From the NCBI GenBank assembly GCA_032209605.1, contig JASFXZ010000005.1:28384905-28448904 (forward strand): a stretch of DNA of 64,000 nucleotides. The letters run 5' to 3'. Below, in pieces: positions 46,075 through 59,207 of this stretch; the first letter of the stretch is position 1; the number at the start of each line of letters is the position of its first letter. The stretch comes from Mactromeris polynyma. Taxonomy: Eukaryota > Mollusca > Bivalvia > Venerida > Mactridae. Under the pieces are notes generated by a model. That model saw nothing but the letters and a program-made list of their open reading frames with translations, ran no database searches and was not told where the DNA came from. The position numbers and the translations under genes are program-made.

Positions 46075-46460
46075 TCTCCTCCCCAATTTCTTTCTATGGC
46101 CGACTTGTTGTCTTGGTTCATCATGTTTTGAATTCCATCCCCCATGTTTTCGTAACGTTCTACTCTCCTGGATGTTTATGGTAATGAGCCAGACAATTAC
46201 TTATCGCCTCATACATGTTTGTTCTTGCATCCCTCCTAGTATTTCATGTACTAAAGTTTCCTTCGGATATGTGTAGCGGGACATTGACTTGCGCCCATGT
46301 TCCCGTGAGTATATACACTTGCACCTCCTCAAATGCCTGATGTGTTATGGTCTGCTGTTTTCCCTGAGGTACAAATGTATATGATGCGAGTCATTGTTGT
46401 ATGTATGTGACGTTCCCTTTAGCAACTTATTCTCTCTTTTGTGAATGTGGCGTTCCCCTG
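46075..46460 (-). repeat. R1 interspersed repeat, reverse
   Basis: CTTGCACCTCCTCAAATGCC, TGCTGTTTTCCCTGAGGTAC and GTATGTGACGTTCCCTTTAG are the inverse of the R1 5' half. Confidence 0.65.
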
Positions 46461-47944
46461 TGCCAACTTAATAATTCCTTTACAAAAGGTAACTCCATTT
46501 AAATCGCTACGATGAGAGATCTCACAAAACCAAGGACTAATAAACTGATTTAACCAAATTACAAATTCTAATGTTATATTCTTCATGAAGTTGTGCCTTG
46601 GGGGTACTTCAGCTCAATTCACGTTTTTGTTGTACTTTTAATTATGTTGCTTCGAAATTTAATTAAACGCTAGCGTTGTTCTGTTTTCTTAATTCCGAGA
46701 TTAAATATTATAGTTCTCAGGGCCTCTATACGCGCTTTCTCCTTATTTCAATGATTTAACGTCATAATTATACAAATTTCTGAGTTCAAAGCGATTATTT
46801 CGTTTTGTTTCCAAATTAACTTGATACATTAGAGGAAACTATTAACACGTTAGAGAAACACTCGCCCGAAGATTTCAAATTTGATTGACAACAGTTTGCA
46901 TTGTGCATGCATTCTTGTTTTCTCTGATATTAAAGATATTATTGTGCCCCCTAAGCATTGTTTTGCTAAATTTATTGAAGAAAATGTAATTGTTAATGAC
47001 TTGAAAAAAATCTATATTTCTAAATGTCGTTGGTTGGTGGGATTCCATAAATATTATATACTTTATGTTTAATATTATTTGAAGCTTCCTAGCAGACTAA
47101 TAAATTCCAAACTGCAGACTCAGGACTCATTCATAATGGCAGAATCATAATATGCATATGCTGGCGTTTCCCTGAGATCTGTAATTTGGGCATTGACTTG
47201 TGAATTTGATGTTCTCGTTACCAACTTAATCAACACATGCATTAAATATTTGTATGTATTTTTGGGGGTGGTTGTCCCCTTTGAATGTGGCATTTTCTGT
47301 TATAAGTCTAAATATAATTGCAATAATAAAAATAATAATAAAAACATTGTTGCATACCTGGGTAAGAAAAGATAACAAGGTTCTAATGAACAGCCACTGT
47401 TAGACGAATTTGTAAGAAAATTGTCAAATATGTAGAGCCTAGTCTGTATCCTTGAAAAAATATTCTTCGTAGAAAGACCACTTTCATTTATATTGCGAAA
47501 AAGTATATATTCTTTTTATATTATGGGCATGTTTAAATGTGTTTACCTAACGTTGATGAAGCTTTTTGGTCAATCATTTAAAAATATCATGTTACTTGAT
47601 CACACTTACGTCTCAAAGCCGACGATTTGTTTGTCTGGTCTCTTCTTTGAGATTTGAACAATAACATTGCATATGAATGTTTCACAGATCTAATTGTTTG
47701 CTGACAACTTTCAGTGCATACATTTGTCTCTAGTAATATCACATACGTCTGTGAGATTCAATTTGTATATTGATAGTGGATGGCTTGTCTACAGTTATTT
47801 AAGATAATATATCTTGAAGCCGAACGATTTTCAAAAACGATATATTCAAATACGGATATTTGGAAGTAATTGTATTTGTATCACGTGGTCGATGGAAATG
47901 CTTCTGTGTTGGATACTCACATTCGATGAATTACATGGGTAGGA

Positions 47945-48080
47945 GAGAGAATAAGTTGCTAAAGGGAACGCAACATACATAAGACAGTACCTCACCACAC
48001 AACAATCCATAAAACATAAGGCACTTGAGGAGGTTAAGGGTAAATACGTAAGGGAATAGACGAGCAAGGAAGGGCATGCA
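47945..48080 (+). repeat. R1 repeat fragment
   Basis: GAGAGAATAAGTTGCTAAAG, GAACGCAACATACATAAGAC and AACATAAGGCACTTGAGGAG; very close to the intronic copy at 3460. Confidence 0.7.
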
Positions 48081-48152
48081 CTCCAACACAGCGCTTTGAT
48101 TCCACTACCGTTACAGTCACACGCTGCTGTATTACTAAGTATGTTTTGATAT

Positions 48153-48485
48153 TTGACCTCGAAATCAACGTTCGTTCCTGATACTAAATTCCATTGGTCG
48201 GCACGATCACATGACTACTTAGTGTATAATAGATGGGTATTTTCCAGTGTTATAACCATTCAAATGTGTACACAATGTAGAGCCTTTCATGTCGTGGGAA
48301 ATTTTAACTATCTAGCTAATCGGTTTTCCATTTACAAAAGGAAGTGTTTCGTTCTTTCATCGAGGATTGTACTGAAATGTATTACAAATAGTGTGGCGAA
48401 TTTGAATAACGAGATGCCGAGTATGAACGAGTTGACGCATTTTAAAATACATGTATACGCAAATTCCGCATCGACAGTTGTTTAA
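48153..48485 (+). CDS. 110-codon open frame, no family recognised (doubtful)
   Basis: A stop-free run starting MTSKSTFVPDTKFHWSARSH. It is not part of a recognised repeat, has no signal peptide or known motif, and no splice partner is evident. It lies between two R1 copies. It is probably chance or an old repeat remnant, listed because it is the longest unexplained frame in its region. Confidence 0.12.
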   Translation: MTSKSTFVPDTKFHWSARSHDYLVYNRWVFSSVITIQMCTQCRAFHVVGNFNYLANRFSIYKRKCFVLSSRIVLKCITNSVANLNNEMPSMNELTHFKIHVYANSASTVV

Positions 48486-48819
48486 ATCCTTAAATCATTA
48501 CACATTTACAGGCATCGGAATAATTATGGCCTGCTGACAAAACTTCACTTACGTTAGATATATTTAGTTTTTCTAGCAATTTTCATTGTCACAGAGCCAT
48601 TTCTGTGAAGGGAATGCTGTCTATTCAATGCACGTTCGCATTTATTAAATATGCTTTATTTACACATGTTTACTGTCCTACTTTTGTGACATTAGCGAGT
48701 CTTTACAAGCGGCTCGCTGAATGGCTGTGGACATATGTCGTATCGCCTGTCTAAAAATAGAAAATTTCAGTCATGCGGGAGTTATAAAGCAGAGGGTGAA
48801 TATGAGGCTATCGGAATAA

Positions 48820-49160
48820 GCGCCCGATGCTTATGGCGAGTAGGAATGGCCTGGTAGACCATAAGGAATAACTAGGAGAATCAAAGTGGACAAAAAGTAA
48901 TGGGGGGGGAATTAATGGATGGAAAAGATCACAGGACAAGAGAAGACAGCTGACAACAATAGGCCGAAATTGGGCATAAACCTAAACACTATATAAGTTA
49001 AAGCATGGCACAGTGGAAAGAGAAATATAACATACATTCAAAGCGCAAAAAGAAATAATAACCATACTGTGAATTACAGCTTTGGAACTGTCAGTAAAAT
49101 TACTGGGGGTTAAAATAGATTTAACAGCTAATCCCCTTCAGCTCCATTGTTCTATGCATA
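48820..49160 (+). repeat. R1 repeat, 3' part
   Basis: GGCCTGGTAGACCATAAGG, TTAATGGATGGAAAAGATCA, then TTTGGAACTGTCAGTAAAAT and GGGGGTTAAAATAGATTTAA. The 3' end is well preserved. Confidence 0.68.
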
Positions 49161-50072
49161 TGTTTATTATTTCTTCAAATTAGCCAAACTAATAAAACCA
49201 CCGCAAACTATTAGCACGCCCTGTTCCTCTACCACAACAAATTCCACACTGCGCTTATCTCATTTAGCACTGCATTAATTATAGAATTCTTGGATGTCAT
49301 TTGACGACTTAAATTTGAATAAAACGACCAACACTCTTTGAAACAAATTCTTTTAAATTGGTTTTGTCAGATTTCCTGTTTTCATCGAACCACCAACATA
49401 AGCACTATATTTCCTGAAATGTAGTAAGAACAATGTCAGTATCTCATATTCAAATTAAGAAAATAAAACACCCCAAAATATCATAATAGTGTTTAAGTGT
49501 TTTTGATTGCAGAGATCTCTGTGCTTGGGAGACCACTGCATTGGAAAGTCTACCACAAGTGATATACTCAATAGTTATTGCACAAATAGAATAAAACCAT
49601 TGACGACCTTAATGCATAAAAGCCACAAACTAAACATCTTCAGTATCATGATTGAATGTCTATTTTGCATAATAAAGATTTTACTCGCGCAAGGTCAATA
49701 GCGTGTGGATTTATGTTATAAGGCTCCATAGACTCGCCTTTCCAGATGTTCAAGCATTCCACCTACTAAGCTAATCCCGCACGCTACTGACGAAATCAAT
49801 TTTATGGAACATGTAGCCAGATCGTCTGATCCATTATGACAAATTGTGATAGGATAACAGACTAAAATACATTAGGCCAACCGTAGAATTCTCTTCTGTT
49901 TTGTTAAAGCATATACAATGATAACATATTACCTGCTAATGTGAACTTGAAGTCGGTCTGTCATCCGGCTGATTGTGCAATAGCACCTCATTTTCTTGCA
50001 TGTAAAATATCATAATAATGCAGTTTAACTGGTTTAATTTTAAAGCGATTAAAGCGAAATAATAGTATTTTT

Positions 50073-50530
50073 CGGCGCAGCCGTACTAACATGACATTGC
50101 TATTTGCATATTGATGTTTTGTTAACTGATCAAATCTTACGTTAACTACTTAACTAACTTCTCTTCAACACAACAACGTTTATTAACTTGACGCAGATTG
50201 GTTAATCTCTCGATAAGGGGTACGTTACCTTACCAAAATTCCACTGAATTTCGGTAAATTTACCTAAATCTATTTTCCATTACCAAATCCGCTTCTAATA
50301 CAATATCTACAGTGGAATGTGGTAATTTGTATCCAATCTCCTACGAGGTCATCTCCCCTTACATGTATCGGAGTTTCTATAGTGTAGCATAATCGAGTGA
50401 CCAGCAAATGTAAATTGAAGGCATTTCGTTATGTCGCACAGCAAATCTTAATCTTCAGATTGCAGCTATTTTGGTTGCTTCAGATTGCGCCGTGCATCAT
50501 TTTTTCATATATTTATTGTTTATAATTTGC
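50073..50530 (+). repeat. R2 interspersed repeat
   Basis: TTTTCGGCGCAGCCGTACTA begins the copy. The middle has CTCTCGATAAGGGGTACG and TCTCCTACGAGGTCATCTCC, and it ends near GATTGCGCCGTGCATCATTT. It joins the two halves seen separately elsewhere. Confidence 0.7.
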
Positions 50531-51034
50531 TCCACAACTATTAAACAGCTTTAATATGATTTTTGAAATATTTTAAAGCGGCACGACGATTTAGCTCCTC
50601 ACAGACAACTATTTGGTGGTTTCAAACCACAGATACTGCAGTTCGCTTTACAATAGTTTTTTCGTAGGATATTGCCGTGTTCCTCAACCGAAAGCAGCCA
50701 AATTTAGACATCAAAACGTAAGTAGGGATTTTGACAAGTCGTAGAGGATTTTCTAATTTATCATTTTAATTAATGCATTCGGCGTCAATACATCAAAACA
50801 TTTTTGATAGTTACGTGATTTCATGTTCACATTCATCATTGTATGCCTCGAGTTATTCAGTGACAGCGAACTTCCTTCGATGAAAGTTAGTAGTTAATTA
50901 TTTTATTTGTAGCAAATTATGTCGTATTCTGGGAAGTAAGAATATCATTGTCGTCATTCTATACCAAATATGTATTTTAACCAGGTTTTCGAAGAATACT
51001 GTGTTATTAGAATAGTGTGTGTCGTTGTCAAACT

Positions 51035-51525
51035 GGGGGTTTCCGGCGAATAACTTGAGTTACGTTGATCATGTTGAAACCAAGCTTGGTATATAGTAAG
51101 AGCATGTGGAGAGCTCGCTTGGGATTGCTTTTGGGTTGTCCCGCAAAAGGTCAAGGTCACTGTTACTTAAAATAGCAATATGGTTTCCAGCGAATAACAC
51201 GAGTTTCGTTAATCATGTGGTAATCAAACTTGGTGTATAGTAAGAACATGTGGAGAGTTCGCGTAGGATTGCTTTTGGACTCGTTCTATCAAAGGTCAAG
51301 GTCACTGTTACTAAAAATAGCAATTTAGTTTCCGGAAAATAACTTCAGTTTCAGAGATCATATTGACATCAAACTTAGTGTATAGTAAGAACATGTGTAG
51401 AACTCGCTTGTGATTGCTTTTGGGTTCGTTCCGTCCAAGGTCAAGGTCACTTAAAATTTAAAATCAGTTTCTACTTAATATCTTCGCTATGTGTGGGTGT
51501 ATTGACATCAAACTTGGTGTATAGT
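51035..51525 (+). repeat. 143-bp tandem array with AGGTCAAGGTCA sites
   Basis: About 3.4 units starting at 51039, 51182, 51327 and 51466 (spacings 143, 145, 139). Each unit has GTTTCC(G/A)GC..AATAAC, AAACTTGGTGTATAGTAAGA and GGTCAAGGTCAC. The exact direct repeat AGGTCAAGGTCA is at 51148-51159, 51293-51304 and 51438-51449. It resembles the tandem core of non-autonomous Helitron-like elements known from bivalves; the ends were not defined. Confidence 0.75.
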
Positions 51526-51989
51526 TGTTGCATATATATAAAATATCTAAGTGTGAGTGTGTGTGCGCATGTATCACCTTTGCAGCATTGATGATCATCA
51601 TGTATTCATTATACAAATAGAGCCTTGGTTACAAATAACTAGGTTGAAAACCTGGTTTGTGGGCATTGCCCATTTCTTGTTATATATTAAAGTATTGTGT
51701 TAATAGTACATTGTATATTCTATTAAGGTATAATAGTTCAATAAATTATTTGCAATCATCTATATGACTGTATTATACTGTCGATTCATTGACATGTTCA
51801 TTTTTATTATTAAAAAATCCTTGTAAATAAGCAAATGTAGCAACATGTTTGAGTTCCAATAAACGTTGAATCCTTGAACTATTGAGTGATTTAGAATGGG
51901 TTATTGTAATTAGGCAGAAACACTAAAGGTGGTATACTTTAAAAACATTTTCATCAAGGTAGATGTATCGCAAGTTCCGTTGGTGACGT

Positions 51990-52260
51990 ATCTGTAGACT
52001 GCATAATGGGGCACCGCAGGGGAAATGACAAGTTAAGCAAGTTTTGTATTTGCTCTTCCGCAAAATCATTTAGTATAATAGATGGAGGAGACAAAATGTG
52101 GGAGGGGTCAATTACAGGACATACTAAGAAAATGGGTTGGTGACGGATCGTAATAAAATCAGTATAAATAATCACAAAAGTAATCCTTATATTTGTCTGA
52201 AAACGTAAGAGCATACACAAAACAAATAGTGATTTACATCCTTTGAACTGTCAGAAGAGT
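51990..52260 (+). repeat. R1 repeat, degenerate 3' part
   Basis: TGGGAGGGGTCAATTACAGG, ACATACTAAGAAAATGGG and GTGATTTACATCCTTTGAAC resemble the 3' half of R1. Confidence 0.4.
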
Positions 52261-53415
52261 CATACATTCTGAACAAAATTAGTTTTGGCTGGAGACCCTG
52301 AAATATTAGTCAATCAGCGTGACCGACTGCAGTGTACTGATTGAAATAATGACATTTGTCTTGTGCCTCTGTTTTATGTGAGTAGTGTCAGTCATGTGTA
52401 GACACAACGTTTGGTCTTTTTGGAAACATGCAAGTTAGACTAGCATCTATTTTGTGTATTTCGTTTTTTAAAAGTCCAAGCGATGCTGTACTTACTGTTA
52501 CAGGCAGCTGTACAAACACGTTCTGGATTACTGTTAAAACTAACAACATTAAAACCCAATACCACACCGTATTGGTGAATAGATACCAACATCCATACAA
52601 ATAAGAAATCATAGTCTAGTGTCTGCCGCTATCACTGTTGGATATCATATGTATTGACGAGCATTTAACATCTGGTTCTGCTATGTCGGAGGCTACGCCA
52701 AGTGTTTCCAATCTCTGATCGGAATTTAATTGCTCGCTTGCAAGCTGACGAGACGCAAAAGGAAGATACGAGGCGTGTGTGTCAATTTGTTTAGAAAAAT
52801 CAGAGCTTACAGGAACTTAACTAAGTGCTGAAGGTGTGAAACTTGTAATTACCGAAGATCTCACAATTTAGTAGTAATTATTTTGGAATTCCGTTATAGG
52901 TGAATAGGAGTTAAAAGTCTATGGGTGTATGTTTGTACGAGCGCAATTGTTGTCGTATCTTTGTGAGTTTCTTGATAATGCTTTAAAGAAAAGTAAATTG
53001 TTAACAAATGCGACGTTGTCGGTTTGCACTTTGACACGGACAGTTAAAATTATTTAATATCAAGACAAAACAGTGTTTACTGCGTGTTTTTTTACTTGCC
53101 TATAAACTAGATTGCAATTGACGTGGACGGGTATATAGAACAAAATAGGCGGGACTGTTTTTAAAAAAAATGAAAGCAGTCCTAAAAGCATCAGGAAAGA
53201 GGAAGCGCATAGCATTTAAATTTCTGTTATCATAAAGATGTTGAAGCCTTAGGAATGTGAGTTGAATTAAAGTCGGAGAACAGGAATGATTCGTAGGATG
53301 CGTGTTTAAATCTATTAAATAGGAAACAGTTGAACTGCATTCAGTTATTGTTAAATGAGTGATGTATTTTGATATCAAGAGATACAAGAGCTGTTTTAAT
53401 TAGTCTGCACTGACT

Positions 53416-53800
53416 GTGACTTTGTCAATCACAATTACATATATGTATATAACTAAACGTCTTTGGGGATTGTTACAGAAGATAAAGTCCTCGAACACCA
53501 GTTATTACAGTGGTAAACAGGTACAGTATGCCTCATCGCATGAACATCTAAGTGACTATAATTACGAATACAGCGCATACGAAGACTATCACACTTACAA
53601 CACGTCATCAGATGCGACCATGATGTCAAACCGTACAATAAGTATGACGTCGGCTTTGACCAGTAATGGCTCGATCCCGGAAGCAACCACTGAAAGCGTG
53701 TCTATACGACGAATGAATCATCCTAGAATGCAGATGTTGATGTATAAACTCTACCAAGACTGCATGAAGAAACTTGACAAACTTTCGCCGATCAACAAAG
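53416..53800 (+). CDS. Candidate coding exon of an unidentified gene (Ser/Thr/Tyr-rich, charged C-end)
   Basis: An open run from ATG at 53416 through about 128 codons to a strong donor, CAACAAAG|GTAAGT. The product is rich in Ser, Thr and Tyr (YNYEYSAYEDYHTYNTSSD), followed by a charged helix-like part RMNHPRMQMLMYKLYQDC and MKKLDKLSPINK. A TTGTTACAG acceptor at 53470-53478 offers an internal-exon alternative starting at 53479. It contains no R1 or R2 text, unlike its surroundings. No family is recognised; a cytoplasmic tail or signalling adaptor is conceivable. Later exons were not found in the remaining 10 kb. Confidence 0.4.
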
Positions 53801-54769
53801 GTAAGTTGTAATAGATAATATTTTCAGATTTATAGCATGTATTTCTATATTATACCGACAAAAATTATAAGTTTGTTCAGTTGATAAAATTGTGATAGCA
53901 TTGTCATTTGATGACAAATATAAAGACAGTATGAAGAGCATCGACAACATCAGAGACGTGATCTTCATCGTCATTAGTATCACCAGTGACTAAACCATCG
54001 TCATTTGCTTCATCATAAACATCAGACGGAATTACTACAAGCAGCACTAATATACACGTTTTATACCTACTTAGTTTGCAATTGCGTTAATGTTTGATTT
54101 CATTAGATCGACATTGGCAGTACACAGTATTTATTAAAATGTAGCAACATATAGACAGATAGTATAATCGCTGAAACCATTATCAGCAAACATTAGAAAT
54201 ATTGCTGCGTCTTCACATACAATAATATGTACTAATCTGATGAAGGGTCTAGTTTGCATAAATGATAATATAAATTCAAACAGCCGTGTAAATGGTAATG
54301 CAAAAGGGTGAAACGTGCTTAGAGTATGCAGGTCTGTTGGTAATTCTTGGGACTTAGATCGCTTGATTGCTTTTTTATTATTTCAAATTATTTTTTTATT
54401 ATTGATTCCGTCTATTTTGAGCCGACATTATTGACGTTATAAATGTTTAATTAAACAAAAACTTAAATTAGTTGTGAAGTAATTTGCTCGCATTTAAGTC
54501 GAAGGTTATTTTTTTCCTACGATGGTTTAACTATCCATTTCTGTTGGCAAATACATTCACAACTTAACATTATTTATTCTATAACAAAGATTTGTAATAC
54601 ACATATACTTATTGTTCGATTACCTATTTCCAAACAATGCGCAAATGACAAACTTTGATGACTCTTTACAAGACACACCTTTTTTGTTTAGGGATACTTA
54701 TTATAACCGTATTAATTTAATCGAGTTAGTCTCAGATTATATGGTCATTTACCTTTACAACGAAAATAT

Positions 54770-55070
54770 TGTTTTCGGCAAAGTTGTACTAACATAATTT
54801 TGCTATTTGCATATCAGTGTTGTGTAAACCAATCAAATATAACGTTAACCACCAAGGCAATTTCTCTTCAACCGAGCAACATGTGTAACCTTGACGCGGA
54901 TTGGTTAACCTTTCGATAAAGGGTATGTTACCTTACCGAAATCGACTGAATTTCGGTGAATTTACCGAAATCCATTTTGGGTCTGGAGTGGCCAGCTCGG
55001 CATTTTTCAATGTTGCACAACAAATCTTTATCATCAAATTGCGCCGACCATCTTTATTCAAGATATAAGT
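54770..55070 (+). repeat. R2 interspersed repeat
   Basis: TTTTCGGCAAAGTTGTACTA start, GGTTAACCTTTCGATAAAGG in the middle, GCGCCGACCATCTTTATTC end. Same internally deleted form as the copy at 16363. Confidence 0.72.
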
Positions 55071-55639
55071 GTGAGGAAATTCCAAATAATACGTGACAGT
55101 CTGCTTCAAACAAAGCAATCAGTATGCCTATGTAGCTATAATGTATGGTAATTACTACTCTAAAAGTCACCACCTTTTAGATAATGACGATCACATTTCC
55201 ATCGGCAAAAAGATGACGTCTCGAAGTCCTTTACTGTAGGGTCGTGAAGTGCTCTACCTGACCGTTCCTTTTGATTTATGATGCCAACATAATGACATCA
55301 CAGTGTATTTATGTTTTCTAATACAGCAACATGGTTTGAGCAACTTACGTGTATTTAACTTGTATATGATTTCTGTTGGCTGAATTCAATGAACCAACAA
55401 TGTAATGATTGCGTAGTGAAAACACCATCACTGTTGTATGTCAGTCACATATCATTTCAGACGGTTTATGATTCATATGTTATTTAGCAGACACACAGAG
55501 TATTACAACTTTATACTCTTCTCTCGTCAACATTCATATTACTTGAAATCACGACATTATGATCGGTGCAACTTGAAGTATACACATTTGTTGCAATCAG
55601 AAGATTAAAATGTGTTGTACAACATAAAAAATGCCTAAT

Positions 55640-56235
55640 TGTCATTTAATTACGCTATACTAGAGAAACTCCGAGACCTGTAAGGGGAGATCACTGCGTA
55701 GGAGACTGCATCAATCGTATCTACTCAGCGGTATCCGGCAGAGACAATAATGCCTAGGTGTTCCCAATGAGACTTAATAAAATAACCGTAGTGTGATTAG
55801 TCATAGACACAGTAAAGTGTGTTTCAATATAGATCAACATTACTTATTGCATAAGTCGTGAACTCACACATCCATGTTAACAAACGTGTTACATAGCGAA
55901 TATGATTAAAACAATATAAATGTTCGCGACTGGTACATAAAACAAAGAAAGTCTTTTTAATGCCAACACCGGACAATTCCCCGTGGTGATGAATAACAAC
56001 ACTACTTACTGGATAAATCTTGAAAAACACTATACACAATGTTAACCAATCTGCTTCAAGGTTACACTTATTTTTAAATTGAAGAGAAATTGCGCGAAAT
56101 TGCCTTCAAAAGTTGGTGGTTAATGTAAGATTTGATTGGTTTACAAAAACACTGAATATGCAAATAGCAAAACCTTGTTAGTACGGATGCGCCGAAAAAG
56201 ATGATCGGCGCAAATTGAAATACGTGAAGATGTCG
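55640..56235 (-). repeat. R2 interspersed repeat, long copy
   Basis: The inverse of 59208-59870 over most of its length: CTGTAAGGGGAGATCACTGC, GTTCGCGACTGGTACATAAA, then AAGATTTGATTGGTTTACAA and GTACGGATGCGCCGAAAA. At its outer edge it abuts the 3' end of another copy (GATCGGCGCAAATTG). Confidence 0.75.
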
Positions 56236-57290
56236 TTGTTTTATGGTTAATACTCAATGTACTTTGAGTTACACATGCTAATAGAATCAATTAATAAAGA
56301 CCATGGTATATTACAATTCTGCTTGCGTTCATTTGTTTTAGAGTATAAATATATTCAATAATAATGACATGAATGGGAGAAATAGTTCGTTAAATATTAT
56401 GAAAGGTTTGTCAATTTTTTGTTTACTTGGGCACGAAATATAAGACGGTGTTACTTATGCATCATTTATTGGATTTGTATGGGCATTCTTTTCAAACGTG
56501 GAATCGGAGGGAGCGAAACGAAGAAATTAGTTTCATTGAATGTTTTAATAAATGATCTAGTATTCACTCACATGTAACCCTGTTATATGCATTGCGCGGC
56601 ACTGTGCGTTAGTTCAATATACCTGTATTCTAAGCGATTCTAATGTTTATGTTAGTTTTGGACCTCTAATTTTGTTAAATGGTACCATAAGTCTGTCGAT
56701 TTCTTTTGTTAGCCTACACGTACTCCGTCTATTCAGTTTTAACTTATTACGTCACAAGAACTAGACAGCAATTCTATACAGGGTTTGGTGTAGTGTGACA
56801 TAAAAGCTATGTACCCTGGCTATCCATATTTGTAAACATATTTGAAAACAAATCAAATGTTAAAGTCGAAAATATGACAAGGTTTTCAGTGACATGATGG
56901 GATTGTTTCAAAAAATAACATGGCAACGTCTACACAGACACTCGGTGGGAAATATTTACTTATTCACCAAATATGGAGGGTTTACTACGAGAAATAGTAT
57001 CACGCGATGTTGCAATGTGTTAATTGGCTTATAATAGGATTACAGGCGAGTTGAACTATCACGCAATGCATTGATGGGCTCAGAAAAGGGTTACAGACGT
57101 GATGCACTGTAAGTTATTTGTATTTAATTCATTGTAATTGAGATGGAACTGTAATGTCTCCACTTCGCTCAATCCGGTGCATTGCAATTGAAATTAATAA
57201 GCTAAAAGTATCACGTCGTATCGATCATTTAGTTTAACGTTGTTTCTCGCGTTTTCTTAACTCTCGCTTGTGACCCATTGCACTGATTGT

Positions 57291-57310
57291 CGCCGCACTG
57301 AGGTGCGGCG
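57291..57310. other. GC-rich perfect hairpin
   Basis: CGCCGCAC-TGAG-GTGCGGCG, an 8-bp stem with a 4-nt loop, stands out in AT-rich surroundings. There is no gene context and it is not the histone stem-loop consensus. Confidence 0.5.
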
Positions 57311-59207
57311 TACTGTCTGGAATGGGATTTTTTTGTACGTAGAGACTGGAGGGGCACGTGACTTAATTGTTTTTCCAAGATAATTCGATTCAAGATAATT
57401 TTACCCACTGACAATAAAGTTTTACAGAAAAAGTATTTGTAATATTTTTTTATTGTTTTATTTCATTTTTTTTAAAATCTTTTAATTTATTCCCTCATGT
57501 GGTGCACGATTTCAAATGGTCAAGGTCTATTTTGACTGATAAAATATTTGAAACCAGTCAACGGAAAGTTTGTTTTTAGAAAGTTGAAAATAGTTCTCCC
57601 GCGGAAATTGGATTTCTTCAATCACGTGACAGAACTAGCGATATTAACATTACTAAATGAAGACACATATATTGCATTCTTTGAATTTTTTACATGACGA
57701 ATTATAACAAATAGAAGTGATGCGTTAACTGTATGAAATAAATATTTAGATAAAAGTAGTGCTTATTTTTTACGTACGTATGGATCAGAAAAGAAAATGT
57801 GTTCCTGTGATAAATTTTGAGTGTCATGATAGTCTGAGATAATTATTTAGAAACTTAATGAGAATTTATGTAAAATATTCAAAGAATGTAATTTTAAATA
57901 TTATTATTTTTGTGAACAAAGACCTTGCTATATACAGAGAAGTTGGAACTGGGTCTGTAAACAGATTAATATTTTTGTTTACGTGTTTGATACTACTAAA
58001 ATGGATTTTAATGCTTTAGTTACTTGTTTTTTGTACATAAGAATGTAAATAACAAAATATCATTCTACATTTCCTTTGCTCTTGTTCAATTCTTTAGCGG
58101 CGACCTTTGATGCTTTGCGTCAATGATTTTTTTGTATATACAAATTAATAAGTCATGTCCCATCACGTAAGTGCAGTTTTAAATACAATTAGTTATTGTT
58201 GTTGTAGTTAGGTTTAATGTCATCAATACGTGCGGTCTGAAGAATATAAATGTCGCATACGGAAAGTCACGGGTGAATTTCGGCAATATACGGAATTCGT
58301 GGTCAAACATGACGTATTTTTAAACAACGAGGGTTCATTGCGAGACTATCGCAACTTCTATATAAATACATTGGAGCTACAAGAATATTGCGTTGCACCC
58401 TAGGTATGATGTTCTGTCTAGGCGTATTTCGGAGCAGCCGTATTGTGCTCGATTTCGCTTCACGCGACAAACCTTTGCGTAAGCCAATAAACAAATCGTT
58501 TAGAAACTAGACGTTGATTTGTTTAAATATGCACGTTGAAAACGCTGAAATGGAAATTAATGAATTCACATTAAATTTTAAAATTACGCTCCATTCAATT
58601 TGAATTATTTGTACCACACATGCTATTTATGTTGAATATATTTACAAGTTCAAATAAATGAACGGAATCAGAACTTTAATATTTGGGTGTCCAATACTCC
58701 ATATTGAAAGAAGTACTCACTTGTTATATATGATGCAATTTCCTTTGTCTATTAGTGTGTCTATGAGTTGATTTACGTCTCATTCCAATAAACACGTGAC
58801 TATGAATGTGTGCGTTAATACGAGTACGTGCATTTTCTCCATCGTGATCTCATCTGTGAAACGTGTGTGACAAACGTAATCAGAAACGGAAGACACAGTG
58901 TGACTTTACAAATTAAAGCAATTTAGCATTGAACACCAGTGGGAGACCATATCATGCATTGCATTGCTCGACATTTCTACTGTTTTTCAATTTCCAACTT
59001 TCAATAATTAAGGACGTCAAAAATACTTGGAGAATGTATTGATTTTTTTATAGAAATAACCTAGGGGCAAAACTGCGCTCGTAGTGTAAAACTAGATTGA
59101 CCTGACAGTTGTAATGACATTTCAGTGGCATCGTCTATGTCCTGAGCGGAGGGCGTAGAGCTGTGGCATATAGAGAACAACACTTTCTTTCAAATAGTAA
59201 TGTCTCG

